From: DASRLE01 sp963825315
Lineage (GTDB): Bacteria; Verrucomicrobiota; Verrucomicrobiia; Limisphaerales; Palsa-1400
Reading direction: 5' to 3'
Assembly (NCBI GenBank): GCA_963825315.1
Contig: CAWGST010000005.1
Coordinates: 186,001-250,000 of the forward strand
Length of the DNA stretch: 64,000 nt
Below the pieces are notes generated by a model. The model searched no databases and was not told the DNA's origin. It saw only the letters and a program-made list of their open reading frames with translations. Position numbers and translations under genes: made by a program. Positions 45,253-54,511 of the stretch are shown here, one piece after another; position 1 is the first letter of the stretch; every line of letters begins with the position of its first letter.

Positions 45253-45268
45253 CCGATTGGCCAATCGG
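45253..45268. promoter_or_regulatory. 16-bp perfect palindrome CCGATTGGCCAATCGG, candidate operator
   Basis: The palindrome begins 1 bp after the proposed -10 box and so would cover the transcription start. LacI-type and similar dimeric repressors use sites of this form; no such regulator gene is adjacent. Confidence 0.5.
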
Positions 45269-45332
45269 TTAATAAGTTAGATTAAATAGCTGTTGCAAAG
45301 ATAAAAAGTGCGGTAAAAAAACGAAATCACCC

Positions 45333-48047
45333 ATGAAAAACACCATAAATTCCCATCAACCAAACGGGCGAAAAGGATTCAGAACCGCAAACTTCGCAGG
45401 CCTGGCCCTGGCCGCCGCGCTGGCCCTGGCCGCCAGCCCGGCTCAAGCCGTTACTAATATTCTGGTCAACCCATGTTTCAATGAAAACAGCGGCCGATTC
45501 GTTCCGACAGGCTGGACCCTTTTTTTGCCGCCGGAGCCGGGGAATCCTCACACTAATGATTATTGGATCGAAGGCAATGAGGCCGTGGCGAATTGTGGCA
45601 CCCTCTATTGGAAGGAGTGGGGAGCCGGTTATTTTAGCGCCCCAACCAACAATGTGGCCGGCATTTACCAGGAGTTCAGCAGTTTACCTGGCTCAGTCTA
45701 TCAAGCCAGTGGATGGTTTTACATCAAGCCCACCGACGACATGGGGAGCCCCACCTTTAATAGTTATGTCTGGATTGACGTTTCTTTCCTCGATGCGGGC
45801 GGTGGTCTTCTCGCCCTTTACACGTCGGGCGATTTTTACGGCAATGTGGGGACGGGTGAATGGTTCCAATATCAGGTGACGAATGTGTGCAATCTATCGT
45901 CTCCGGTTGCCACCGGCGATCCCTATTTCACCAACTACGCGGTGACGGGGTCAGTGACAAATTTGGTCGCGCCAGCCGGGACGGCGAAGGTCCGTTACCG
46001 ATTTGCCTATCTGCAGGCAAACACTGAGGGCGGCTCCTGCTATTTCGACGAGGCCGCGCTGGACCAGACCGCCGGCCCGCCAGCGCCTGTTATTAGCAGC
46101 ATCTACCCCCAGAACATGATCTTCTTCCCTCAAAGCAACGGCTTCAACTTTAACGTCAGCTCGCCGAGCGGCTCAACCATCAATAACAGCGGCATTCACC
46201 TCAGCCTGAACGGGGTGGATGTTTCCGGGAGCCTGGCGATCAGCGGCTCCTCATCGAGCAAATCCGTGTCCTATTTAGGACTGCAATCCAACATGACTTA
46301 CAACGCGTCCATAAGCGTGACGGACGTGAATAACCTCTCCGTCAGCGCCAGCACCTACTTTGAAACCACTTGGGTCGGGATTCCTCCCATCCTCTATCTG
46401 TGGGAAGCCGAAGATTTTGATTTTACCAACGGAATGTACCTTGATTTTCCCGACCTCTGCAACGCCAGCGGCGACAACAACTGCTACTACGGGAAAGTTG
46501 GCACCGTCAGCGTGGACGAGAGTGGCAGCGGCTCGGGCGTCAGTCATCTCTATCGCCCGGCTGATGAAATGAACATTGACATTTCAGGGGACCTCTTGCG
46601 CGCGAACCTTTTTCTTGCGGACAGGACTGATTACGAAATAAACCCGTACAACTACGGCGAGTGGATGAACTACACCCGGGACTTCACGAACGGCACGTAT
46701 TGGGTGATCGGCCGCCTTGCCACCGACATCAACCTGTCCGGGTCTTTGACCATGAGCGTGGTAAACCCTGACACCACCCTCACCAAGCTGGGCGCCTTCA
46801 CGATTACCAACGGACTCGGCTGGACCACCTTTGAGAATGTCTTTCTGCTGGATACCAACGGCAACAAAGCAAACGTGAAACTGAATGGCAAAACCACTTT
46901 GCAGGTGGCGAGCTTGGGCAACTTATTGCCGAACTTCTTCGCGCTGGTCGTCGCAGAAGTGGATTTGCCGATATTGAGCGGGATGTACCCCGATGGTCTG
47001 CACCCGTTGGAGTACGCCAGTAATCTCACTTTCACCGTTGCTTCGACCGGAGCCACCTTTCCGGCCAACAGCATCAAAGTGAACCTGGATGGTTTCGATG
47101 TTTCTTCGGCGCTGGTTATCAGTGGTCCAGCGACGAATGAAACCGTCGTTTATTCCGATCTGCTTCCCAATGCAATCCACACCGCAATTATTACCGCAAC
47201 CAATTCTCTCGGTCACGGCATTGCCGTAACCAATCAGTTCGACACGTTCGACCCGAATAATGTCATGGTGGAAGCGTCGGATTTCGATTACAGCGGCGGA
47301 CAGTATATCAGCAGTGGTGATTGGTACCCCAATTCGTATTGGACCCTTCCCGCCACGACAAACATCGATTTTCAACACACCATCCTTGGCTGCGAGCAGG
47401 GCCTGTACTATCCGGCTACTTATCGTCCCGATGGCATTCCTCAACAACAGGGGCATGACTATCTCACGCCTGTCTTCGTCAGTTATGGGGGGGTGGAATA
47501 TGACCTGGGTTGCTTTGGGCCCGGGGATTGGGCCAACTACACCCTTGATTATCCGACGGGCAACTTCTTTGTTTACATGCGTACCGCGGGTTTCGGCGTC
47601 TTTTCGATGAATCTGGAGCAGGTCGTCAGCGGCGCGGGCACGACCGATCAGGTCGTCAAGCAACTGGGCGACTGGGGCGCTGTCGGGGTCAACGATGTAA
47701 CCTATTCCTGGGTGCCGCTGACGGATGGCGGCTTGGCTGCGCCAGTTGTGGTGAGCTTGAACGGGGTTGAAACCCTCCGTATCACGACCACCACCGGCAA
47801 CTGCTATCCAAACTACTTCATGCTGGTCCCGGCATCCGGCATCAGCCTGTCGGCCGCAAGGTCAGGCACTAATGCCGTCATTTCTTTCCCGTCCCAGGCC
47901 GGGGTTGTCTATAGTGTCTTCTCCCGGGCTGCTTTGGCCTCCGGCAACTGGAACTTTGTGACCAACGTGCCCGGCACCGGCGGCGTCGTACCCGTGAGCA
48001 TCCCCGCCTCGACAGCCGCGCAATTCTATGAGGTCCTGGCTCCTTGA
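45333..48047 (+). CDS. Large secreted carbohydrate-binding-like protein
   Basis: The 904-residue protein has an Ala-rich signal peptide (GLALAAALALAASPAQA). The N-terminal domain (about 43-235) resembles a CBM4/9-type sandwich (NPCFNENSG, YQEFSSLPGSVYQASGWFY, CYFDEA). Two copies of a unit follow, each with an Ig-like part (NGVDVSGSLAISG, DGFDVSSALVISG) and a CBM6-like part (YLWEAEDFDFTNG, VMVEASDFDYSGG, GDWANYTLDYPTG). No catalytic domain is seen. The GH144-type glucanase begins directly at its 3' end, so it may assist that enzyme in binding substrate. A promoter with a palindromic operator precedes it. Confidence 0.8.
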   Translation: MKNTINSHQPNGRKGFRTANFAGLALAAALALAASPAQAVTNILVNPCFNENSGRFVPTGWTLFLPPEPGNPHTNDYWIEGNEAVANCGTLYWKEWGAGYFSAPTNNVAGIYQEFSSLPGSVYQASGWFYIKPTDDMGSPTFNSYVWIDVSFLDAGGGLLALYTSGDFYGNVGTGEWFQYQVTNVCNLSSPVATGDPYFTNYAVTGSVTNLVAPAGTAKVRYRFAYLQANTEGGSCYFDEAALDQTAGPPAPVISSIYPQNMIFFPQSNGFNFNVSSPSGSTINNSGIHLSLNGVDVSGSLAISGSSSSKSVSYLGLQSNMTYNASISVTDVNNLSVSASTYFETTWVGIPPILYLWEAEDFDFTNGMYLDFPDLCNASGDNNCYYGKVGTVSVDESGSGSGVSHLYRPADEMNIDISGDLLRANLFLADRTDYEINPYNYGEWMNYTRDFTNGTYWVIGRLATDINLSGSLTMSVVNPDTTLTKLGAFTITNGLGWTTFENVFLLDTNGNKANVKLNGKTTLQVASLGNLLPNFFALVVAEVDLPILSGMYPDGLHPLEYASNLTFTVASTGATFPANSIKVNLDGFDVSSALVISGPATNETVVYSDLLPNAIHTAIITATNSLGHGIAVTNQFDTFDPNNVMVEASDFDYSGGQYISSGDWYPNSYWTLPATTNIDFQHTILGCEQGLYYPATYRPDGIPQQQGHDYLTPVFVSYGGVEYDLGCFGPGDWANYTLDYPTGNFFVYMRTAGFGVFSMNLEQVVSGAGTTDQVVKQLGDWGAVGVNDVTYSWVPLTDGGLAAPVVVSLNGVETLRITTTTGNCYPNYFMLVPASGISLSAARSGTNAVISFPSQAGVVYSVFSRAALASGNWNFVTNVPGTGGVVPVSIPASTAAQFYEVLAP

Positions 48048-48091
48048 GCCTCAGTCGGCGGGGCCGGCCTGCCGGCAATGAAGCCGTTGTA

Positions 48092-50008
48092 ATGAAAAAA
48101 CCTCATCCATTCGCCCGCGGGTGGCACTGCATCTTTGGGTCCGGACTCCGGCTGCCGTTTGGGATGGATCGCCGCCACGTTTGTCAAATTCTTGCCGTGG
48201 CGGCCACTATTCACACTGCGGTCGCCGTCGAAGCTCCCACCAATTTAGTGAGTTGCACGGGAGATAAGAGCATCGTTTTGCATTGGGACCCGGTTGGCGA
48301 TCCCACCCTTTCGGGATACAACGTCTATCGCTCGCTTAACAGCACCGGTCCATTCGTCTTGCAGAATACCAGCTTGCTGACGTCGCCGGGTTTCTGTGAT
48401 CTCTTCGTCAGCGATGGGGAGACGAACCTTTACGAGGTCACCGCTGTGGACGCGGACACGGGTGAAGGCCTTCCTTCGGCCCCTTTGGTTGCGGCCGCCA
48501 ATTCTTTTACAAACAACGATCAAATTCTGGATTACATCCAGCAGACCGATTTCGATTTCTTTTGGTACTGGGCGAATCCAGCCAACGGCCTCATCCCGGA
48601 CCGGAGCGAGACCTACTCGGCTTGCAGCATCGCGTCGGTGGGATTCGGGCTGACGGCGATCGGTATTGCTATTGACCACGGTTGGATCACGCGGTCCCAA
48701 GGCGTGGCGAGGGTGACGACGACGTTGAAAACCTTTCTCAATGGGCCGCAAGGCCCAGCCGCCTCTGGCACCATCGGGTACAATGGGTGGTTCTATCATT
48801 TTTTGGATATGAACACCGCCTTGCGAGCCGGCAGTTCGGAGCTGTCGTCGATCGACACGACACTTCTGCTGGCCGGAATCCTCTACGCCAAACAGTATTT
48901 CAATGGCACCAATGCCGATGAAACCGCCATACGATCGATGGCGTCGGCCATATTTAACCGGGTGAATTGGAACTGGTTTGCTCAAGGATCGAACGGTGTA
49001 TCAATGCAGTGGTTGCCCGGCACCGGTTCCGGCACCGGTTTCGCCTCCGCCAATTGGGTGGGCTATGACGAGGCGATGATTATGTACATCCTCGGCCTTG
49101 GCAGCATCACCTATCCCTTGCCTGCTTCGGCATGGCCCCAGTGGACCACTGGATATATCTGGGCCACCAACTATGGCCAGGCCTATGTCCAATTTCCTTC
49201 CCTGTATGTGCATGTGTTTTCCCACTGCTGGGTCGACTTCCGCCATATTGCGGACTCTTACATGAGCAACCACAGCAGCACCTACTTCGAGAACTCCCGG
49301 CGGGCGAGCCTCGCGCAAGTGGCATTCGCCATTGCCAACCCGAACCATGAAGTGGGATACACCAGCAACGTTTGGGGTTTGAACGCGAGTGACGGGCCCA
49401 GTGGCTACGCGGTGCATGGCATCACGGGCACCCCGATAACCGGATTTGACGATGGCACGATCTCCCCCTCCGCCGCGGGCGGGGCAATGGCCTTCACGCC
49501 CGAATATTCGGAGCCGGCGTTGAGCTACTTTTACACCCATTTCCGGCCGCACATTTGGACTGCTTATGGCTTCTACGACGCGTTTAACCTGGGGAAGGGA
49601 TGGTATGATACCGATGAACTGGGGATTGATCAGGGACCCATTGTGATTATGATTGAGAACTATCGCACCCAGCGTCCCTGGCGGCTTTTCATGCAAAACC
49701 AGGAAGTCCAAACCGGTTTGCAACAGGCGGGCTTTGTCTCGCTGCCTTTTGTGACACCCACACTGCAGGTCCAACCGGCCCAGAATGCCTTCAGTCTCAC
49801 TTGGGGCGCACAGGCAGGCGGCACTTATCAAGTCGAATACTCACCTGACCTCGTAACCTGGTTCGCTTCGCCGACCGGGGAGGTGGTTGCCTCCGGTCCC
49901 ACGGCAAGTTGGACGGACAGCGGCCCTCCAGCCACCACCAATTTGCCGTTCAGCGTCACCCAGAGATTCTACCGCGTCTTCCAGTTCGGTTTCCCGCAGA
50001 CACAATAA
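48092..50008 (+). CDS. Secreted glucoamylase-like/GH144-type hydrolase with FN3 domain
   Basis: The roughly 638-residue protein begins with a leader (VCQILAVAATIHTAVAV), then a fibronectin type III domain (KSIVLHWDPV, LSGYNVYRS). The catalytic domain matches the Glycoamylase family PF10091: ILDYIQQTDFDFFWYWANPANGLIPDR, SIASVGFGLTAIGIA, YNGWFYHFLDM, and DQGPIVIMIENYRT near the end. Members placed in GH144 act on beta-1,2-glucan, so that substrate is possible but not shown. A C-terminal beta module resembles those of other secreted proteins in this window. ATG 48092 is preferred to TTG 48044, which overlaps the preceding gene. Confidence 0.87.
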   Translation: MKKPHPFARGWHCIFGSGLRLPFGMDRRHVCQILAVAATIHTAVAVEAPTNLVSCTGDKSIVLHWDPVGDPTLSGYNVYRSLNSTGPFVLQNTSLLTSPGFCDLFVSDGETNLYEVTAVDADTGEGLPSAPLVAAANSFTNNDQILDYIQQTDFDFFWYWANPANGLIPDRSETYSACSIASVGFGLTAIGIAIDHGWITRSQGVARVTTTLKTFLNGPQGPAASGTIGYNGWFYHFLDMNTALRAGSSELSSIDTTLLLAGILYAKQYFNGTNADETAIRSMASAIFNRVNWNWFAQGSNGVSMQWLPGTGSGTGFASANWVGYDEAMIMYILGLGSITYPLPASAWPQWTTGYIWATNYGQAYVQFPSLYVHVFSHCWVDFRHIADSYMSNHSSTYFENSRRASLAQVAFAIANPNHEVGYTSNVWGLNASDGPSGYAVHGITGTPITGFDDGTISPSAAGGAMAFTPEYSEPALSYFYTHFRPHIWTAYGFYDAFNLGKGWYDTDELGIDQGPIVIMIENYRTQRPWRLFMQNQEVQTGLQQAGFVSLPFVTPTLQVQPAQNAFSLTWGAQAGGTYQVEYSPDLVTWFASPTGEVVASGPTASWTDSGPPATTNLPFSVTQRFYRVFQFGFPQTQ

Positions 50009-50096
50009 AAATCGAACAGCCGGAATTAGAACCGGGTCAGGGTGGTGGGCGGTGGCCCCATTGTCCCGAGACCGGCAAACGCGCTCCTCATTTTGA

Positions 50097-52017
50097 CCCA
50101 TCTTCTACAGTTTGAAAAACTGGAGTCCTGATTATCAATTACTTACGAAGACGCAAGGTGCCTGTGGCACTACATTTTCACTCCTTCCATCCGGACCGGC
50201 TCATGCCTTCTCCCGCAGGGTGGGCGGTAGAGCCACCCCCGCCGCGCGAAAGGCTTTATGCGCCTGGCCAACGACCTCGCTGCGCAGGACGAAGTGTTTG
50301 CTCTGAAACACCGCCTCGATCTCCTGGAGGTTATCCAAACCGCGTACGATTTCAGCCCACTCCCAACTTTCGCCCTTTTCTTCCAAGTGGTGCTCCAAGG
50401 CCCGGCGTAGCAGCAGAGCCAGAAAGCTGCAAAAGACATGGCCGCGAATGGTTTCGTCCCGCTTGTGATAAATGGGACGGGTTTCCAAGACCGATTTCAT
50501 CGTGCGGAACATCTCCTCCACCATCCACAGTTCCTTGTAGGCTAAAGCAATATCCTGGGGTTTATCCGCCAGGCTGGTCTGCAAGACCCATTTGCCGTCG
50601 TAAAGGGCTTCCGCTTTGATCTTCTCCTCGTCGATAACGAAATGTTCGCCCCGAGTCAGCCGCAGAAACTTCCGGTAGCCTTTGTTGCCAATCAAATCTT
50701 TGTCTCCGCGCTGGAGCTGCTGGCGCAAGTGCGCGATGATGGCCTTGCGGTCAGCGGCGTCCTTGCGCCGCTGTTCTTCATTCAAACAGACGATGTAGCG
50801 GCGGCCTTGCAGAGAGATTTCTCTTACCTTCAAGGGCGAGGGGTCCTTGGATATCTGGCGCTCGGGCGTTACCTCCAGGTAAGGACTGCGGTCGGTTAAA
50901 ACCTTTTCGCGGATTTCTTTCATGCTGCGCATGCGGGCCCCCAGGATGTAATCGCAGTCCAGCACCTTCGATTCCAAGGCGGCGATGGTGCCGGCGCTCA
51001 TCATGCCGCGATCGGAAACAATCGAGACCCGGCGCACCTGGAACCGCTCCCGCAGCCGCGCCACCACCGGCAGAAGCGCGCTCACATCAGCCGTATTGCC
51101 CGGCCACAAATGGCAACACAGCGGCCAGCCCTCCCGGTCCAAGACCAAGCCGACCACCATCTGTTTGCAATCCGGGCGATGATCTTTGCTGTTGCCGTAT
51201 TGTCCAATCTCCTGGCCGCCCTCGCCCTCGAAGTAAATCGAAGTGGTGTCGAAGAAAACCAGATCAATGGCGCTGAAAAGGTCTCGCCGCTGCTCAAAGA
51301 GTTGCTCCTCGATCCAATCCTTGGTGCAGCGGGGAGTGTTGAGCACCCGCGTCCCGGGCCGGTCATCCAGCGGTTCGCCCAGGAAAGCCATGGCGCGATA
51401 GAGATGATGCAAATCCAGCCCTTCGGTGCCCGGCAGCCGATAGGATTGGCGCCAGCGTTCCGCCGCTCGATCACTGCCGGAGGCGAAGAGCCGGTGAATA
51501 ACAGTCAAGTAGACCGCCCGTTCCACATCGAATCCGTAGCGCCGCGCCGCCAAGGCCTCTTTGATGACGCGCGCCACTCCCAAATCCTCCCACAATCGTC
51601 CGAAGACCAGGTCCGGACCGACCCGCTGCACCTGGACGGCTTCGGTCTGGCCGGCGGCGTGCGCGTCGATCACCGCCAGTCTCTGGCAGAAGCGCAAACC
51701 CGAACGCAGGAGGGCGTCCAGTTGGCCGCTGGCCTGGAGGGCGTCCAAGCGCCCGAGGGTGCTTAAGACCCGCTGACGCACCTTTCCCTGTTCCCGAAAG
51801 CTTTCGACAATCTGCAGGTAGCCGTAAGAACCGGAATGTTTGACACGGAAAAACATCGCGTGCGCTCTTTTTGTCCTTACGAGGATGCCGCATCGGCCCG
51901 TGAGAATCAATAAACAATTGCCATCGTCGCGCAGAATTTGGCACTACATTTTGACTTTGTTGTCAACTGTTCCGAGGAGAAGACCGCGAAAAAAGCCCAT
52001 TAACTGTAGAAGATGGG
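50097..52017 (-). mobile_element. IS1634-family insertion sequence
   Basis: Perfect 16-bp terminal inverted repeats CCCATCTTCTACAGTT lie at 50097-50112 and, inverted, ending at 52017. A 5-bp direct repeat TTTGA flanks them (50092-50096 and 52018-52022). The element is 1921 bp with one intact transposase. Its right flank begins in the middle of a reading frame, so the insertion removed or displaced the front of a gene. A 13-bp direct repeat GGCACTACATTTT also occurs near each end (50166 and 51940). Confidence 0.88.
50201..51856 (-). CDS. IS1634 family transposase
   Basis: This DDE transposase of about 551 residues belongs to the IS4-like group. The first Asp lies in LVFFDTTSIYFEGEGG, the second in VSIVSDRGMMSAG, and the Glu in ELWMVEEMFRTMKS, followed by the family feature RGHVFCSFLALLL. 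ATG 51856 gives MFFRVKHSGSYGYLQIVES, the usual start; the frame opens 18 codons earlier without support. The gene is intact. Confidence 0.92.
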   Translation of the reverse strand: MFFRVKHSGSYGYLQIVESFREQGKVRQRVLSTLGRLDALQASGQLDALLRSGLRFCQRLAVIDAHAAGQTEAVQVQRVGPDLVFGRLWEDLGVARVIKEALAARRYGFDVERAVYLTVIHRLFASGSDRAAERWRQSYRLPGTEGLDLHHLYRAMAFLGEPLDDRPGTRVLNTPRCTKDWIEEQLFEQRRDLFSAIDLVFFDTTSIYFEGEGGQEIGQYGNSKDHRPDCKQMVVGLVLDREGWPLCCHLWPGNTADVSALLPVVARLRERFQVRRVSIVSDRGMMSAGTIAALESKVLDCDYILGARMRSMKEIREKVLTDRSPYLEVTPERQISKDPSPLKVREISLQGRRYIVCLNEEQRRKDAADRKAIIAHLRQQLQRGDKDLIGNKGYRKFLRLTRGEHFVIDEEKIKAEALYDGKWVLQTSLADKPQDIALAYKELWMVEEMFRTMKSVLETRPIYHKRDETIRGHVFCSFLALLLRRALEHHLEEKGESWEWAEIVRGLDNLQEIEAVFQSKHFVLRSEVVGQAHKAFRAAGVALPPTLREKA

Positions 52018-52197
52018 TTTGATGCCCAACGCAAGATCTGGACCGTGCCAGTCAATCTCACACCGGATTGGACTTGCGAGTTCATGCTCAACTCCGAGAC
52101 TGACATCGGCTTCGCCAGCGAGGAGGGCGTGCCGTTTGAGCCGGTTTCCGCGACATTCAAGACTGCCAGCCAAAAAGGGACCGGGCAAACGAAATAA
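52018..52197 (+). pseudogene. C-terminal gene remnant truncated by IS1634
   Basis: Directly from the IS1634 target duplication an open frame reads FDAQRKIWTVPVNLTPDW, then EFMLNSETDIGFASEEG, and VPFEPVSATFKTASQ, ending at TAA 52195-52197. The composition and pattern look like the last beta domain (Ig-like) of a larger secreted protein. The front part is not found on the other side of the element, so a deletion accompanied or followed insertion. Confidence 0.55.
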
Positions 52198-52205
52198 GGT
52201 TTGAA

Positions 52206-54479
52206 TCAAGGGGCGACGATTTCGAAGGGGATGGCGGGCAACGTGCCCAGTGCAAAGCGCGGCTGATTTCCCTGCGCCTTTCCCCCGGCCGGAGCGGCCC
52301 GTTGTCTTTTGGTCATGATATTGACGATGAGGTTGCCTGTCGCTCCCGGTTTGATCCTGGCCGCATCGCTGTGCAGCACGATTCTCGTTTCCGCGTCCCC
52401 CTGCGCAACATTGGCAATGGAGATTCCATCCGGCGGCTCGTTTAATTCGAGTTGGAAACTGTCGGCGGACGCGCGGGCGGGTGTTCTTACGCGCACCTGG
52501 GCCGTTCCACCGGCGGGGATTCTGACGGGAGTTGGATCAAGGATTTTCAAGGCGAACCTGAAATGGGGGCGATCCAGGCAGGAGACCTCCAGGTCCTTGG
52601 ACGGAACGAGATGCCGGTAGGCAAAGGCTTGCATCATGTCTTCAGCCGGGACAGCCGGACGGACGACTTCCTGTTCCTGGATTAGCGCATGTCCTTCCAC
52701 ACTGAGCTTGAAGGATGTCGTGGCGGAGAGCGTCGGAGCCATGAGGGTAAGCCGCACTTGGTCCTGGTTGGCCGGCACCGTGTTGCCACTGAGGGTGAAG
52801 CCCGCCGGGGCATCTTTCAAAGCCAGTGTAATCTCGTTGGAAAACCCATCCCTGCGCAGGGCATAGACCGTAAAGGGCACGGACATGCCGCCGCGCACCG
52901 TGAGGCTGGAGGGCACGACACGCAACGCGAAGTCGGGCCGGGGCGGGCCAAGGCGCAGGCGGTAGGCATATTCCGGGCCGCCCTGATGTTGCGCGTCTCC
53001 CAGATGGATGTAGTAGGCTCCGGCAGCCGGCAGCGTGACGCGGAGATAGGAATCCGCGTATTGCGTTTGCAACCCTGCGCCCTTGTCCTCGTAATCGTCG
53101 TTGAAGGCCAGTTGTTTGCCGGCGGCGTCGGTCAGTTTGAGAACGGAATCCAGCGGGGAATCCAGCCGGCGCGCAATGACTTCGGCGACGATTTCGTCGC
53201 CGGCGCCGCCATCGAAGCGGAAGACGTCCCACTGCCCCGGTTTGTCAATACGCCCGTTGACGATGATGGGAAGAGTGACCAGTTGGGCGGTGGCTTGGGA
53301 ATTGTTTGGCTTCCGCGAGAAACATTCCGGCAAGGTATCCACGGCAAAGGGGCGGTGGTTGGATACATATTTTTCCGTGCGCACGGAGAGCGGATAAATT
53401 CCCGGCGCAAAGTCCGTGTCATCCCGGGTTAGCGCGGCATTGGGAAGATTCCAGCCGGTCACCTTGACGGTGGTTTGAGCGCCCGCCGGGCCGCCGAGCG
53501 GGAAGAGGCCGGTGACGAACGGCACTTCGCCCGCGGTGATGCGATAGACAAAATCCTCGCGGCCACGGTAAATGGAATCTCTGATCTGGAGAACGTATTC
53601 GCCGTCCCTGGGGACTTCGTAAAAGAGAACCGGGTCGGGATGGAACTGGAAGTGGTCGGCGTAGGCCACTTCATGGCCTTGAGGGTCGTAAAGCGAGAGG
53701 ACAGCTTGAAACCAGCCGGGAACAGCGTCGGCAAGATAGGGGATCAGTTCCCGGGCTGTCGCGGCGATGACCAACCGCTGCCCTTTGCGCGCTTGAAAGC
53801 GGTAACGGTCCACGCCGCCGGGCAGGATCTGGCCATTGGCGACACACGGCAGCATAATGTGTGATTCGACGGGTGCGACGGCTTTCTGGACATTGTCGTT
53901 TCTCGGCCGGTTGGCGGCCGGGAGTTCGCTGACAACGGGAGGGGCGGGCTTGCTAAACTCGGGCAGTTGGCCGACACAAAAGACCAGCGGCTGGGACAAG
54001 GCCATGGGCGTTCCCAGCCTTAGCTCCCGTTCGCCAGGCTCAGCATTGGAAGAAATGGTCATCTTGAGGGTGACGGTTTCCGAAATGGCCGGGTTGACCG
54101 ATCTTTTTTGGGACTGGGCGATTTTCTGGCGGATTTCAGCGATCCTCATCCTGTCCTCTGCGGTCAAAGCGGGACGAGTTTGGGACTCGGCTCTTTTTTC
54201 CTGGAATTTCTTGAGTTCCTCCCGCAATTGGTTGAGTTGCTGCCCAGTGAGCGGTCTGACGTAATCGACCACGCCGGCTTGAATCCCGGCGCCGGAAACA
54301 AAGACGTTGCTGACGTTCCCCAGATATTGTCCTCCCACCTGCACCTGGAATGAAGTGCCCTGCCGGCCACCGGCGGGAAAGACAAAGCCAATATGCGGGG
54401 TGAATGACTGCTGCCCGCTCAGGGCTGTGGCAACCGCCAGCACGCCCGCAAGCGTCAAGATGAAATGCCTTCGAAACAC
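52206..54479 (-). CDS. Secreted pre-peptidase C-terminal (PPC) domain protein
   Basis: The 757-residue exported protein has a signal peptide (HFILTLAGVLAVATALSGQ), an N-terminal IPT/TIG-like part (IGFVFPAGGRQGTSFQVQVGG) and a Gln/Arg/Lys-rich helical insertion. Two PPC-like domains follow: VDRYRFQARKGQRLVIAATA with GEYVLQIRDSIYRG, and WDVFRFDGGAGDEIVAEVIA with AYYIHLGDAQ. C-terminal Ig-like modules complete it. It lies directly downstream of a DUF1501 and a DUF1549/1553 gene, a trio repeatedly associated in Planctomycetes and Verrucomicrobia. The biochemical role of the trio is not established. Confidence 0.87.
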   Translation of the reverse strand: MFRRHFILTLAGVLAVATALSGQQSFTPHIGFVFPAGGRQGTSFQVQVGGQYLGNVSNVFVSGAGIQAGVVDYVRPLTGQQLNQLREELKKFQEKRAESQTRPALTAEDRMRIAEIRQKIAQSQKRSVNPAISETVTLKMTISSNAEPGERELRLGTPMALSQPLVFCVGQLPEFSKPAPPVVSELPAANRPRNDNVQKAVAPVESHIMLPCVANGQILPGGVDRYRFQARKGQRLVIAATARELIPYLADAVPGWFQAVLSLYDPQGHEVAYADHFQFHPDPVLFYEVPRDGEYVLQIRDSIYRGREDFVYRITAGEVPFVTGLFPLGGPAGAQTTVKVTGWNLPNAALTRDDTDFAPGIYPLSVRTEKYVSNHRPFAVDTLPECFSRKPNNSQATAQLVTLPIIVNGRIDKPGQWDVFRFDGGAGDEIVAEVIARRLDSPLDSVLKLTDAAGKQLAFNDDYEDKGAGLQTQYADSYLRVTLPAAGAYYIHLGDAQHQGGPEYAYRLRLGPPRPDFALRVVPSSLTVRGGMSVPFTVYALRRDGFSNEITLALKDAPAGFTLSGNTVPANQDQVRLTLMAPTLSATTSFKLSVEGHALIQEQEVVRPAVPAEDMMQAFAYRHLVPSKDLEVSCLDRPHFRFALKILDPTPVRIPAGGTAQVRVRTPARASADSFQLELNEPPDGISIANVAQGDAETRIVLHSDAARIKPGATGNLIVNIMTKRQRAAPAGGKAQGNQPRFALGTLPAIPFEIVAP

Positions 54480-54511
54480 GGGTCGTCATTCGCATCACCG
54501 CCCACAGGCTC

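Noticed and set aside
50166..51952. Direct repeats GGCACTACATTTT as the IS1634 ends
   Set aside because: They are in the same orientation and internal; the 16-bp inverted repeats further out, with a 5-bp duplication, explain the ends better.
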